Shown: piece after piece, positions 20,052-28,855 of the stretch
How positions within the stretch are numbered: position 1 is the first letter of the stretch
How the letters are laid out: the number at the start of each line of letters is the position of its first letter
From: Candidatus Nitrosopumilus sp.
GTDB taxonomy: Archaea > Thermoproteota > Nitrososphaeria > Nitrososphaerales > Nitrosopumilaceae
NCBI GenBank assembly: GCA_028351415.1
Contig: JAOMJV010000004.1
Span: 1 to 60,204, forward strand
Direction: 5' to 3'
DNA: 60,204 nucleotides
Notes under the pieces: generated by a model
What the model was told of the DNA's origin: nothing
Databases searched by the model: none
The model's input: only the letters and a program-made list of their open reading frames with translations
Program-made: the position numbers and the translations under genes

Positions 20052-20806
20052 ATGAGCCTAAATATAATTACTAAGAATATAATTAAAACATGCACGACAA
20101 ATGTTGGGTTAATTCAAACAAGATCGTTTCAAAACAACAAAAAAGAAATTCAAAATATCTCAAAATTATTAGAAAAAATAGGTAGAGTGGAAACAGAGAT
20201 CGTTTGTCTACCAGAACAATGGCTTCCAAACAATCAGATAGAAAATTACAATCAAGAATTTTTTGAATTTAAAAAATCATTCAATGACAACAGTTCTAGG
20301 CATGCTTTATGAAAAAAATAGGGAAAAATATCAATTAATTCACAGATCATGTGGCCAGAAGTAAAAATAGTGGGAAAACAAGAAAAAACACCCGTATGAC
20401 TATGAAAAAAAGATAGTTACTTCAGGAACTGAAGCCAAATTTTTCAACATATCATGTTAATTTGGAATAACCATTGCTATGACACATCACTTTTAGGAAT
20501 AGCAGACGCATTAACCAAAAAGGAGCGGAAATGATATTTTCTCCAAATAGAATTGTAAAAGAAGGAATTGAGTCATGGAGAATGTATGTTCAAGTAAGAT
20601 CTTTAGAAAATAGAATCACCATCGTCGCACCAAATGTTGAAAATATTAGGGTTGGAGGAAATAGCTTCATTGTCAAACTGACAAAAGAAGTAGTAGAAAC
20701 TAGAATAACTTAACTAAAGGAAAAATGAGAAGAAGTAGTAAATATTACATTTTCAAATTATCAAGTAATTAGAAAACAAATTGTAGAAGATAAGAATAAT
20801 TTTTAA
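20052..20806 (+). pseudogene. Nitrilase/carbon-nitrogen hydrolase family pseudogene
   Basis: Fragments in different frames: TNVGLIQTRSFQNNKKEIQNISKLLEKI...IVCLPEQWLP; HPYDYEKKIVTSGTEAKFFNISC*FGITI[frameshift]YDTSLLGIADALTKK[frameshift]GAEMIFSPNRIVKEGIESWRMYVQVRSLENRITIVAPNVENIRVGGNSF...VNITFSNYQVIRKQIVEDKNNF*. Several stops/frameshifts. Confidence 0.88.
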
Positions 20807-20809
20807 CAG

Positions 20810-21904
20810 TTACTCATTTGCAACAAACTTTTCACAGTCAAACTTTGCCTGAACATCAGAAGTTTGCTCGATTGGATGTTTCATCAAATATGCACTAGCA
20901 GGTTTAATTGGACCACCAATTTTTCTATCAAGAGCAATTTTTGCCAATCTAATTGCATCTATTACAATACCCGCAGAGTTAGCTTTGTCATCAACTTCTA
21001 AACGAACTTCCATATTGTATGGAATGTTTGCCCATTGACGACCTTCAATTCTCATAAACATTAATTTTGTATTACCTAAAAATGGAATAAAATCAGAAGG
21101 ACCCACATAGATTTGGTCATCATCTAATCTTTCTTTTAATTGACTTTGTACACTTTCAGTTTTAGAAATTTTCTTAGAAACAAGTCTATCTTGTTCTTTC
21201 ATATTTAGAAAATCAGTATTTCCACCAACGTTAATTTGATATGTTGAATCAATTTTTGTTCCTCTATCACTACATAATTTGGCTAAAGTTCTGTGAACAA
21301 TAGTTGCACCAACTTGTCCTTTAATATCATCACCAATACAAGGGATATTCTTTTCTTGGAATTTTTTTGCCCATGCTTCATCAGATGCAATAAAGGACGG
21401 AATACAATTAACAAATGCAGTATTAGTATCAAGACAGACTTGAGCCCAAAATTCAGTTACTTTGTCAGAACCTACAGGAAGATATGAAACAATAATTTCA
21501 ACACCAGTATCTTTGATTACTTGTTTTGCTTCAATAGTAAGTTGTTCAATAGTTTTAGTACTAGTCAGAGGATTAATTTTATTTTCAACCCAAATTCCAA
21601 CACCATCTAGTAAAGGGCTTTCATAGATCATTGCGTCAGTTTTTGGCATGTCATCTTTTGCAATCCAATCAACCATGTTAGGAGATTCATAAATTGCGCT
21701 CATCAAACGAGTTCCAACTTTATTTTCAGCAACATCAAAACCACAAACAAAATCAATATCATGAATACCATATCCGGCTAATTTATCGTGAATAATTCCT
21801 GTAACTTCCTGAGAAGGGTTTTTGTTGTAATATTCAATACCCTGAATTAGTCCAGAAAAACAATTACCAATACCAACCAATCCAACTTTAATTCTACCAG
21901 TCAT
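20810..21904 (-). CDS. ino1: Myo-inositol-1-phosphate synthase
   Basis: KVGLVGIGNCFSGLIQGIEYYN, VSYLPVGSDKVTEFWAQ, GDDIKGQVGATIVHRTLAKL, NVGGNTDFLNM, SKTESVQ. Confidence 0.93.
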   Translation of the reverse strand: MTGRIKVGLVGIGNCFSGLIQGIEYYNKNPSQEVTGIIHDKLAGYGIHDIDFVCGFDVAENKVGTRLMSAIYESPNMVDWIAKDDMPKTDAMIYESPLLDGVGIWVENKINPLTSTKTIEQLTIEAKQVIKDTGVEIIVSYLPVGSDKVTEFWAQVCLDTNTAFVNCIPSFIASDEAWAKKFQEKNIPCIGDDIKGQVGATIVHRTLAKLCSDRGTKIDSTYQINVGGNTDFLNMKEQDRLVSKKISKTESVQSQLKERLDDDQIYVGPSDFIPFLGNTKLMFMRIEGRQWANIPYNMEVRLEVDDKANSAGIVIDAIRLAKIALDRKIGGPIKPASAYLMKHPIEQTSDVQAKFDCEKFVANE

Positions 21905-21988
21905 GTTTAATCTAATAAAATAAGGCGGTTTAAAGTTTTCTTAAATAAATTAAAAAACCTATTATTCAATGTAAAATACAGTAAAACT

Positions 21989-22705
21989 ATGACGTCATCG
22001 GAAATAACAATTAAAGAATTCAAAGAATTTAATTTGGAAGGAGGTTATCTAATAGATGGTTTTCCATCAGTAGGATTTAGCAGTGCAATTGCAACAGAAT
22101 CGATGATAAATACATCACAGTTTGAATTAGGAGGTGTAATTGATTCGAAAATATTTCCACCAATCAGCGTCATAAAAGAAGGTAAACCAAATTATCCATC
22201 AAGGATTTTTATCAATGAGAATTTGAAAGTAGGAATATTTTCATCATATCTTAATTTAGATCAATCACTACACAGGCAAGTATCAGAATCAATGCTAGAA
22301 TGGTCAAAAAAACATAAAATCAAATTAATTGTAAGTAGTATTGCAGTAAAATCAGAAAAAGAAAATTCTCAAATGATGGGAGTTGGAAGTACAGACTCAG
22401 CTAGAGAAAAAATTAAAGATGCAGGATTGAAAGTTTTAGATCATGGAACCATACCAGGAATACCAGGAGTATTACTAAATGAAGGAAGCATTACAAATCA
22501 GGATGTAATTGTAATAATTTTTAATACGACTGGAGAAGGTCCAGATTTTAAATCAAGTGCAGAACTTTGTCTTGCAATGTCAAAATTAATTCCAGGTGCA
22601 TCATGCGATATTCCATCGTTACAAAAAGAAGCTCAAAAAGCTGAAGCCCTAATAAAAGAAACCCAAGAAGAATCAACACATCTAAAAGATTCAATGTACA
22701 GATAG
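21989..22705 (+). CDS. Proteasome assembly chaperone (PAC2) family protein
   Basis: LIDGFPSVGFSSAIATESMI, LGGVIDSKIFPPISVIKEGKPNYPSRIF, HGTIPGIPGVLLNEG. Confidence 0.85.
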   Translation: MTSSEITIKEFKEFNLEGGYLIDGFPSVGFSSAIATESMINTSQFELGGVIDSKIFPPISVIKEGKPNYPSRIFINENLKVGIFSSYLNLDQSLHRQVSESMLEWSKKHKIKLIVSSIAVKSEKENSQMMGVGSTDSAREKIKDAGLKVLDHGTIPGIPGVLLNEGSITNQDVIVIIFNTTGEGPDFKSSAELCLAMSKLIPGASCDIPSLQKEAQKAEALIKETQEESTHLKDSMYR

Positions 22706-22741
22706 ATTTTTTTTAATGCAGTCACAAGGTAGTTAAAAAAG

Positions 22742-23359
22742 ATGGTTCAGATAATAGAATTTGCAGTACTAGTAATAGTAATTTCAGCATCAGGTGTTAT
22801 GGCACCAGGGCCATTATTTGCAGCGAACATCACATATGGTTTAAGGGAAGGAGTAAAATCAGGAATTAAAATTGCAATTGGTCATTCAATTGTAGAATTA
22901 CCATTAGTAATTTTATTAGGAGTTGGAGTATTTTCCTTAGAAATATTTCCTGAATTTAGAACAATCATCTCAATTTTTGGTGCAATTACATTATTTGTGT
23001 TTGCAGGTATGCAGATTAAGACAATATTTACAAAAAATAATCTTATTTCAACAAAACCAAAACATGGCCCAATAATTACAGGAATTTTACTAAGTGCCTT
23101 AAATCCATTTTTTATCATATGGTGGTTAACAATAGGATTCAAATTAATTTCAGATGCCATGTTAGTATGGGCATTTACAGGAATACTAATTGTGTTTGTA
23201 TTACATATTTGGATGGATTTTGCATGGCTAGGAATTGTTGCATTTCTGGCATCAAAAAGTGTTAAAATAATTTCAAACAGAAATTATAAAATAATACTAT
23301 TAGGATTAAGTTTGATACTGATTTACTTTGGAATTACATTCTTAACAGACATATTTTGA
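22742..23359 (+). CDS. LysE family transporter
   Basis: Multi-TM; VMAPGPLFAANITYGLREGVKSGIKIAIGHSIVELPLV, ALNPFFIIWWLTIG. Confidence 0.88.
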   Translation: MVQIIEFAVLVIVISASGVMAPGPLFAANITYGLREGVKSGIKIAIGHSIVELPLVILLGVGVFSLEIFPEFRTIISIFGAITLFVFAGMQIKTIFTKNNLISTKPKHGPIITGILLSALNPFFIIWWLTIGFKLISDAMLVWAFTGILIVFVLHIWMDFAWLGIVAFLASKSVKIISNRNYKIILLGLSLILIYFGITFLTDIF

Positions 23360-23566
23360 ACTACAAACTAAAATTTTAAATGTAGTATTAAAAATATTGT
23401 TAACCAAATCAATAATTTAAAAAATACTTTACAAAATTTGGGATTAGATGTCATTCATAAATTAATATTTATTCAAAAAAGTTATTTTTTCTACAGTATA
23501 AAAAGAAATTTAAAAAATAACAGTAACAATAAAAATTATAAAAATAGTTAAAACAGTATTTGTTAA

Positions 23567-24001
23567 TTATTCTTTTGAAATATCAATTTCCATATTAGAA
23601 ACTTTACGTTCTTTTCCATCCTGCGATGTAAGCAACTCAGAAGAAATTCTAACATCGCTAATTACAAATCCGACAGCATCCATTCTTTTAGCAATCATTT
23701 GTGAAACGTCAACTGCTTGTGTAATTCGCTTGCCTCTAGCTTTTATTGTAATTGTAGGTCTAGTTGAAAGTTGAGTTAATGTTGCAGAAACATAGTCCAT
23801 TATTGGTTTAGTTCCAATAAAAATAACATTACGTTCTTCAGTAGTTTCAATTTTCGGTGTTGGTTCTGCTACAGGTTCCGGTGTTGGTTCTGCTACAGGT
23901 TCCGGTGTTGGTTCTGCTACAGGTTCCGGTTCTGAATTGGTTCTAGAACCAAATTCTGATAAAATATCCTCTGCATCATTTGATTTCTTATTACTGCTCA
24001 A
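23567..24001 (-). CDS. Alba-family nucleic-acid-binding protein with N-terminal PEP-rich repeat extension
   Basis: NVIFIGTKPIMDYVSATLTQLSTRPTITIKARGKRITQAVDVSQMIAKRM matches the Alba core; N-terminus EPEPVAEPTPEPVAEPTPEPVAEPTPK. Confidence 0.9.
   Translation of the reverse strand: MSSNKKSNDAEDILSEFGSRTNSEPEPVAEPTPEPVAEPTPEPVAEPTPKIETTEERNVIFIGTKPIMDYVSATLTQLSTRPTITIKARGKRITQAVDVSQMIAKRMDAVGFVISDVRISSELLTSQDGKERKVSNMEIDISKE
23862..23933. repeat. 24-bp tandem repeat (three units, last diverging at its end) encoding PEPVAEPT in the Alba protein
   Basis: ggttctgctacaggttccggtgtt repeated in tandem. Confidence 0.95.
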
Positions 24002-24041
24002 TTTTAAATTCCTATTATATGCAGATGATTTTATCGTTTAT

Positions 24042-24290
24042 TTAGTTTTTGAGGTGTTTTCCTTCTAAATAGTCTTGAAATAATTTTTCAAGGGCATCAT
24101 CTGAAGTGCATTTTTTAATTTGTTCAACCAGATCAGGTTGTTCAATTTCATAACAATTCATCATGTCTTGGGAATCTTTGAATACCAGCATAGCTTTATT
24201 CTTAAAAATACAGTGATAGAGTTTTTCTTTTTCCATGTTATTAGGATTGAAATTTACGCCATTTTCATCAGCAGATACAGGATAGTCCAT
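24042..24290 (-). CDS. Hypothetical protein, 82 aa
   Basis: Intact ORF; MDYPVSADENGVNFNPNNMEKEKLYHCIF... Confidence 0.55.
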   Translation of the reverse strand: MDYPVSADENGVNFNPNNMEKEKLYHCIFKNKAMLVFKDSQDMMNCYEIEQPDLVEQIKKCTSDDALEKLFQDYLEGKHLKN

Positions 24291-24396
24291 ACAGATAGTG
24301 AATCATCTCAATATTTAGATATTAACTTAGGAGTTTAAATTCAATTTTAAAATTCATGCAAAATACAATAATAATCGAATTGACATAGATCTAATA

Positions 24397-25488
24397 TTGG
24401 AAAGAATAGTTTTCCACATAGATTTTGATTATTTTTATGCACAATGTGAAGAAGTAAGAAACCCAGAATTAAAAACAAAACCAGTGTGTGTTTGTGTATT
24501 CTCAGACAGAGGCGGAGATAGTGGAGCAATTGCAACTGCAAATTATACTGCAAGAAAATACGGGGTTAAATCAGGCATACCAATATCATTTGCAAAAAAA
24601 AGACTTGAGCAAAGAGATGACGCAGTATTTCTGCCAGTGGATTTTGAATATTATTCTGAAATGACTGAAAAGGCAATGAAAATAATGAAAGGAAATGCAG
24701 ATATTTTTGAATATGTTGGAAGAGACGAGGCATATCTAGATGTTACAAAAAGAGTGGGAGAAGATTTTACAAAGGCAAAACACCTAGCCCAGCAAATCAA
24801 AAATGAAATTAAAACAAAAATTAAATTAAGTTGTTCAATAGGGATTTCTTCAAATAAATTAATATCCAAAATAGCTTCAGATTATCAAAAGCCAGATGGT
24901 TTAACAGTTGTAGAACCAAATAAAGTTAAAGAATTTTTAGAAGCATTAGAAATTAGAGTCATACCAGGTATTGGAAAAAAAACAGAAGAAAAATTTAGCG
25001 AAATGAATATGGAGACAATAAAAGATTTAAAAAAAATAGATGTGTTTACATTGAATAAAGAATTTGGAAGAAAAAATGGAACTTACATGTACAATGCTAT
25101 CAGAGGAGTGGATAACGAACCAGTAAAAGAAAAAGAAGATAGCACACAATATAGTAAGATGACAACTTTAAAAAAAGATTCAAAAAATTATGAATTTCTA
25201 TTAGAAAATTTAAAAGAATTATGTAAACAAGTACACGATGTAATTATCAAAAATAATAAAATGTTTAAATCGATTGGAATTTATTTTATACAGTCAGATT
25301 TAACAAATAAATCAAAATCAAGAATGTTAAGAAATTCAACTAATAATTTAGAAGAATTAGAAAGAAATTCAAGACAATTACTATTAGAAGCATTAGAAAA
25401 TCAGACAATTACTATTAGAAGATTAGGAGTAAAAGTTGCAGATCTTTCAGAAATTAAAGGACAAAGTAACATTACAAATTATTTTTAA
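24397..25488 (+). CDS. dinB: DNA polymerase IV (Y-family), TTG start
   Basis: ERIVFHIDFDYFYAQCEEVRNPELKTKPVCV, YSEMTEKAMKIM, YVGRDEAYLDVT, CSIGISSNKLISKIASDYQKPDGLTVV, C-terminal QSNITNYF resembling a PCNA-interacting peptide. Confidence 0.95.
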   Translation: MERIVFHIDFDYFYAQCEEVRNPELKTKPVCVCVFSDRGGDSGAIATANYTARKYGVKSGIPISFAKKRLEQRDDAVFLPVDFEYYSEMTEKAMKIMKGNADIFEYVGRDEAYLDVTKRVGEDFTKAKHLAQQIKNEIKTKIKLSCSIGISSNKLISKIASDYQKPDGLTVVEPNKVKEFLEALEIRVIPGIGKKTEEKFSEMNMETIKDLKKIDVFTLNKEFGRKNGTYMYNAIRGVDNEPVKEKEDSTQYSKMTTLKKDSKNYEFLLENLKELCKQVHDVIIKNNKMFKSIGIYFIQSDLTNKSKSRMLRNSTNNLEELERNSRQLLLEALENQTITIRRLGVKVADLSEIKGQSNITNYF

Positions 25489-25494
25489 AAAAAT

Positions 25495-26436
25495 TTAATT
25501 TTTAATATTTTTTGATTCTAATTTTTTTAGACGTCTAGATTCTATAACAATTACAACAAGAATGAAAGCAAACAACCAAGGCAAAAACATAATTTCACCT
25601 GCAATTTTATGATATTCTTCCCATGCAACAGGATCAGTAGTGACTTTAAGGGCATACCAGGATAAGGAAAAAATACGAATTAGATTAACAACTATAGTTC
25701 CAATAATACCTATAACAAAATAAATAATTTTACGGTTTCTTGGAATATTCATTTTTAACATAAATGCTCCAATTACAAGTGAAAAAATAATAATGCTATG
25801 AACACCTGCTGATGGCCAGAAAACTTGAAGTGCCATTGAACCATGATCACCACGTAAAAACATAATATTATCACGTGCAATTGCAGTTCCAAGATCAAGG
25901 AAGGTGATTATCCAAACATTAGCTTGAACAAAATATGGGACAATGTATTGTAATGGACCAAGTGTGTCATATGGAAAGAATGCATCCAATGAAAGAATTA
26001 TTGCAGTTCCAGCAAGAAATATTGGTCCAGCGGGAGCAATTCTAATCCAACGCTTTCCAAAGAAAATAGTTAATGCAGCAACAATAAAAATTGCCATTAC
26101 TACAAAATCCCACATCCAAGTCCAAGAATAAATTAATTGAACATCAAATTGTGTTGCAGATTCAATAATGTATTCTCTTAAACCATATTCTAATGAAAGT
26201 AAATAACCAATTGTCAATAATGCAAGAGGAATTACTGAAAGTAATCGTTTTTTAGAAATAACAATTTTCAAACCAATTAATTCAGCAATTACAAAAACAA
26301 GTGCAAAAAAGTAACCACCACGACCTTCATTCCAACTCCAAGCAATAGAATCAGGAAATGCGATTATTGCAAAAAGAATAGGACTAGAAATAATAAAAAT
26401 AGCAACGAAAAGATTCCAATTTTGCATACAAAACAA
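25495..26436 (-). CDS. Exosortase/archaeosortase family protein (thaumarchaeosortase-like)
   Basis: Multi-TM; WPSAGVHSIIIFSLVIG at the C-[ST]-G nucleophile position, NLIRIFSLSWYAL (Arg motif), EYHKIAGEIMFLPWLFAF (His motif). Confidence 0.75.
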   Translation of the reverse strand: MFCMQNWNLFVAIFIISSPILFAIIAFPDSIAWSWNEGRGGYFFALVFVIAELIGLKIVISKKRLLSVIPLALLTIGYLLSLEYGLREYIIESATQFDVQLIYSWTWMWDFVVMAIFIVAALTIFFGKRWIRIAPAGPIFLAGTAIILSLDAFFPYDTLGPLQYIVPYFVQANVWIITFLDLGTAIARDNIMFLRGDHGSMALQVFWPSAGVHSIIIFSLVIGAFMLKMNIPRNRKIIYFVIGIIGTIVVNLIRIFSLSWYALKVTTDPVAWEEYHKIAGEIMFLPWLFAFILVVIVIESRRLKKLESKNIKN

Positions 26437-26511
26437 TCCAAAAATGCTAAATAAATATCTGAACGCAATAATAAATTTTCAATAATTTTAAGATAAAATA
26501 GGAATAGAAAA

Positions 26512-26619
26512 TCAGTCTTCAGAATCGTCTATTTCATCAGGATCTGAATTTCTTCGGCTTGGACGAATTGGAACAAAAATTATTGTCACAATCAATAGTA
26601 TATTGACTTGATGATACAT
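26512..26619 (-). CDS. Micro-ORF, 35 aa, single hydrophobic segment plus acidic tail
   Basis: Reverse-complement ATG...TGA reads MYHQVNILLIVTIIFVPIRPSRRNSDPDEIDDSED; below ORF-track cutoff; upstream of and same strand as the archaeosortase-like gene. Confidence 0.5.
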   Translation of the reverse strand: MYHQVNILLIVTIIFVPIRPSRRNSDPDEIDDSED

Positions 26620-26668
26620 TCTAAGGTTACAAAAATTTACCTAAGTGGTAATTTCTAATTCATTAAAA

Positions 26669-27148
26669 CTAAAACTGGACTTTACATTCAGATTTGAGAG
26701 ATTTGATCGTTGTAAAATAAGTGATTACAAGAATTCCAATAGCAATTATTCGAATTGGGATTTCATAATTAGTTAGAAACGCAGTGGCAGTTGCACCAAC
26801 AGAGCCAAAAGTAGAGATGACAGCAAACCCAATAGGACCACAACTGCATGCGCCTGCAGCAGAACCCACAATAGTACCAAATATACTTCCACTCATTTTT
26901 TGTTTGGAATTTTTAAGATTAATTATTCTAAATAGATTCATAGGAATCACCAATGCAGATAATCCAGAAAGCACTACAATTAAAATAAATCCTAATTCAC
27001 TTCCAGAAGGAATATGACTCACAAAATAGGGTTCTAAAAAAATAAATTCAGAAATTAGTAATAAAATCGTCAACATAGATGAAAAAATAACTACAGATAA
27101 GATTAAAAATTTAAAATTAGAAAAAACAACTTTAAAGATTTCTATCAT
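26669..27148 (-). CDS. Integral membrane protein with intramembrane CSC motif
   Basis: Several TM segments; IVGSAAGACSCGPIGFAVISTFGSVGATATAFLTNYEIPIRI; start codon directly abuts the stop of the upstream DsbA-like gene. Confidence 0.7.
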   Translation of the reverse strand: MIEIFKVVFSNFKFLILSVVIFSSMLTILLLISEFIFLEPYFVSHIPSGSELGFILIVVLSGLSALVIPMNLFRIINLKNSKQKMSGSIFGTIVGSAAGACSCGPIGFAVISTFGSVGATATAFLTNYEIPIRIIAIGILVITYFTTIKSLKSECKVQF

Positions 27149-27814
27149 TTAGATCATGGAATCCAAAATTTTCTGGAATACAGAAAACGGTTGTGCCCCA
27201 CCAATTTGTGTTTGATTATAATCAGAATCTACTATAAAGAAACCAGGAGTGCCCCGGACACCGTTATCTCGTGCTTGTTGAGAATTATACTGAACACGTT
27301 TAGAATATTTTTCAGAATCAAGGCATTCATTGAATAAGTCCATATCAAGATTCAAATTAAATGCAAAAGCTTTCAATCTTTCAGAACTTGCCCACCCATT
27401 ATCAATTTTAGATTCTTGTGAAGTGTATAGTGAGTTATGATATTCCCAATACATATTTTGATCATCTGCACAATAAGTTGCCTGAGCTGCTTTTGGTGAA
27501 TCTTTACCTAAAAATGCAAAGTCAACAAAAACTAAATTTACTTTTCCAGTTTCAACATAGTCACGCATGATCATAGGCTTAGTATCATGAAACCAATTGT
27601 AGCATTGATGGCATTGATAATCACCAAATTCAACAATAGTGATTGGAGCTAGAGGATCACCCAAAATAGGAGAACCTAGTGCAGTAGAAATACTTCCATG
27701 AGTTCTAGTCATATCAACATCAAATGATTCATCAGTTGATGAAGACATAGATGTGATAATTACAGCAATTAGAGAGATTACAAGCATACCTAAGATTACA
27801 CCTTTTTTATTCAT
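27149..27814 (-). CDS. DsbA-family thioredoxin-fold protein, membrane-anchored/secreted
   Basis: N-terminal TM; ITIVEFGDYQCHQCYNWFHDTKPMIM (CHQC), GVRGTPGFFIVDSDYNQTQIGGAQPF (cis-Pro TP). Confidence 0.9.
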   Translation of the reverse strand: MNKKGVILGMLVISLIAVIITSMSSSTDESFDVDMTRTHGSISTALGSPILGDPLAPITIVEFGDYQCHQCYNWFHDTKPMIMRDYVETGKVNLVFVDFAFLGKDSPKAAQATYCADDQNMYWEYHNSLYTSQESKIDNGWASSERLKAFAFNLNLDMDLFNECLDSEKYSKRVQYNSQQARDNGVRGTPGFFIVDSDYNQTQIGGAQPFSVFQKILDSMI

Positions 27815-27986
27815 GAAATAAAATAAAAAAATGAGTTAAAAAAATGTATTCAAATTGTAAGAAGGTTTTTTCTAAATCAATTAACAAATTTATGAATTAT
27901 AATATCAGCAGAGAACATGTTACAAGAAAGTTAGATTAATCAGTATTGTGTAATTATTAAATTTCTCACGTAATTCTAAAATCAAA

Positions 27987-28358
27987 TTACATGTAATGAA
28001 TTCGCATGTGAACATTAAGTTCAACTTGATATTTAGTAATAAATCCACAATGAGTGCATGAAAACATGTTATCAGGGGATTTCTGAGGATCCCTCTCGAT
28101 TACTTTCCCAGAAATAGAAGTGATATTAATAAAATCATTATTTGAAATCACAGCAAAATTGGAACCTTCATGGATAGAATCAAAATATTCCTTGATTGCA
28201 GATATAACTAATTCAACATCCAAAATAGCATCATCATCAAAAGTCGATAGAGTGAATTGACGATTCTTCAAAGTAGGAATAGCTTCAACTTTATCTGCAA
28301 CGTAAACTAGTAATTCATTTTGAACAGATAATACTTCCTTGCAATCAATTGTTAGCAT
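27987..28358 (-). CDS. Hypothetical protein with C-terminal C2H2 zinc finger
   Basis: MFSCTHCGFITKYQVELNVHMRIHYM (C-x2-C-x12-H-x3-H type). Confidence 0.75.
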   Translation of the reverse strand: MLTIDCKEVLSVQNELLVYVADKVEAIPTLKNRQFTLSTFDDDAILDVELVISAIKEYFDSIHEGSNFAVISNNDFINITSISGKVIERDPQKSPDNMFSCTHCGFITKYQVELNVHMRIHYM

Positions 28359-28441
28359 AAAATTTCAGAGATTAATGAATATTTTAGTTTATCAATCATT
28401 TGAAAATGATTATTATGGATTAAAATTATAAATAAAAAGAG

Positions 28442-28828
28442 ATGGCAAATTCTGAAACATTTGGAGTCGAAAAAGGACACGGAAAACAAATAGTAGGATG
28501 GTTAAATGAACAATCAAAGATACAAAATATCAAACTAGAAGCAAGATTATACAATTATGAAGTTTCTACAAAAAACTTTGGACGTTTTGAAATGTTTTCA
28601 TGGATGGGAGATGTTCAAATTGCAAGAAAAATGATCATTAAAGCAAGTAAGAAATTTAAAATTAAAGTAATTGAAGGAGGATACAAGCCAAAAGAAAAAT
28701 TATTTAAATTAAAGAAATTTGATTTCGCCAAAGTAAAGAAAGGAGATAAAACGATTGGACAATTAGAATTTTCAGTATCAAGGTTGGGTAATTCTCAATG
28801 GGAAATACAAAATGAAGAACGCCATTAA
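28442..28828 (+). CDS. Hypothetical protein, 128 aa
   Basis: Intact ORF with Lys-rich C-terminus. Confidence 0.6.
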   Translation: MANSETFGVEKGHGKQIVGWLNEQSKIQNIKLEARLYNYEVSTKNFGRFEMFSWMGDVQIARKMIIKASKKFKIKVIEGGYKPKEKLFKLKKFDFAKVKKGDKTIGQLEFSVSRLGNSQWEIQNEERH

Positions 28829-28855
28829 TTTTAAAAATAATTTAGGAGTAATTCA

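Noticed and set aside
23862-23933. Tandem repeats as a CRISPR-like array
   Set aside because: Units are contiguous without spacers and lie in frame inside the Alba coding sequence.
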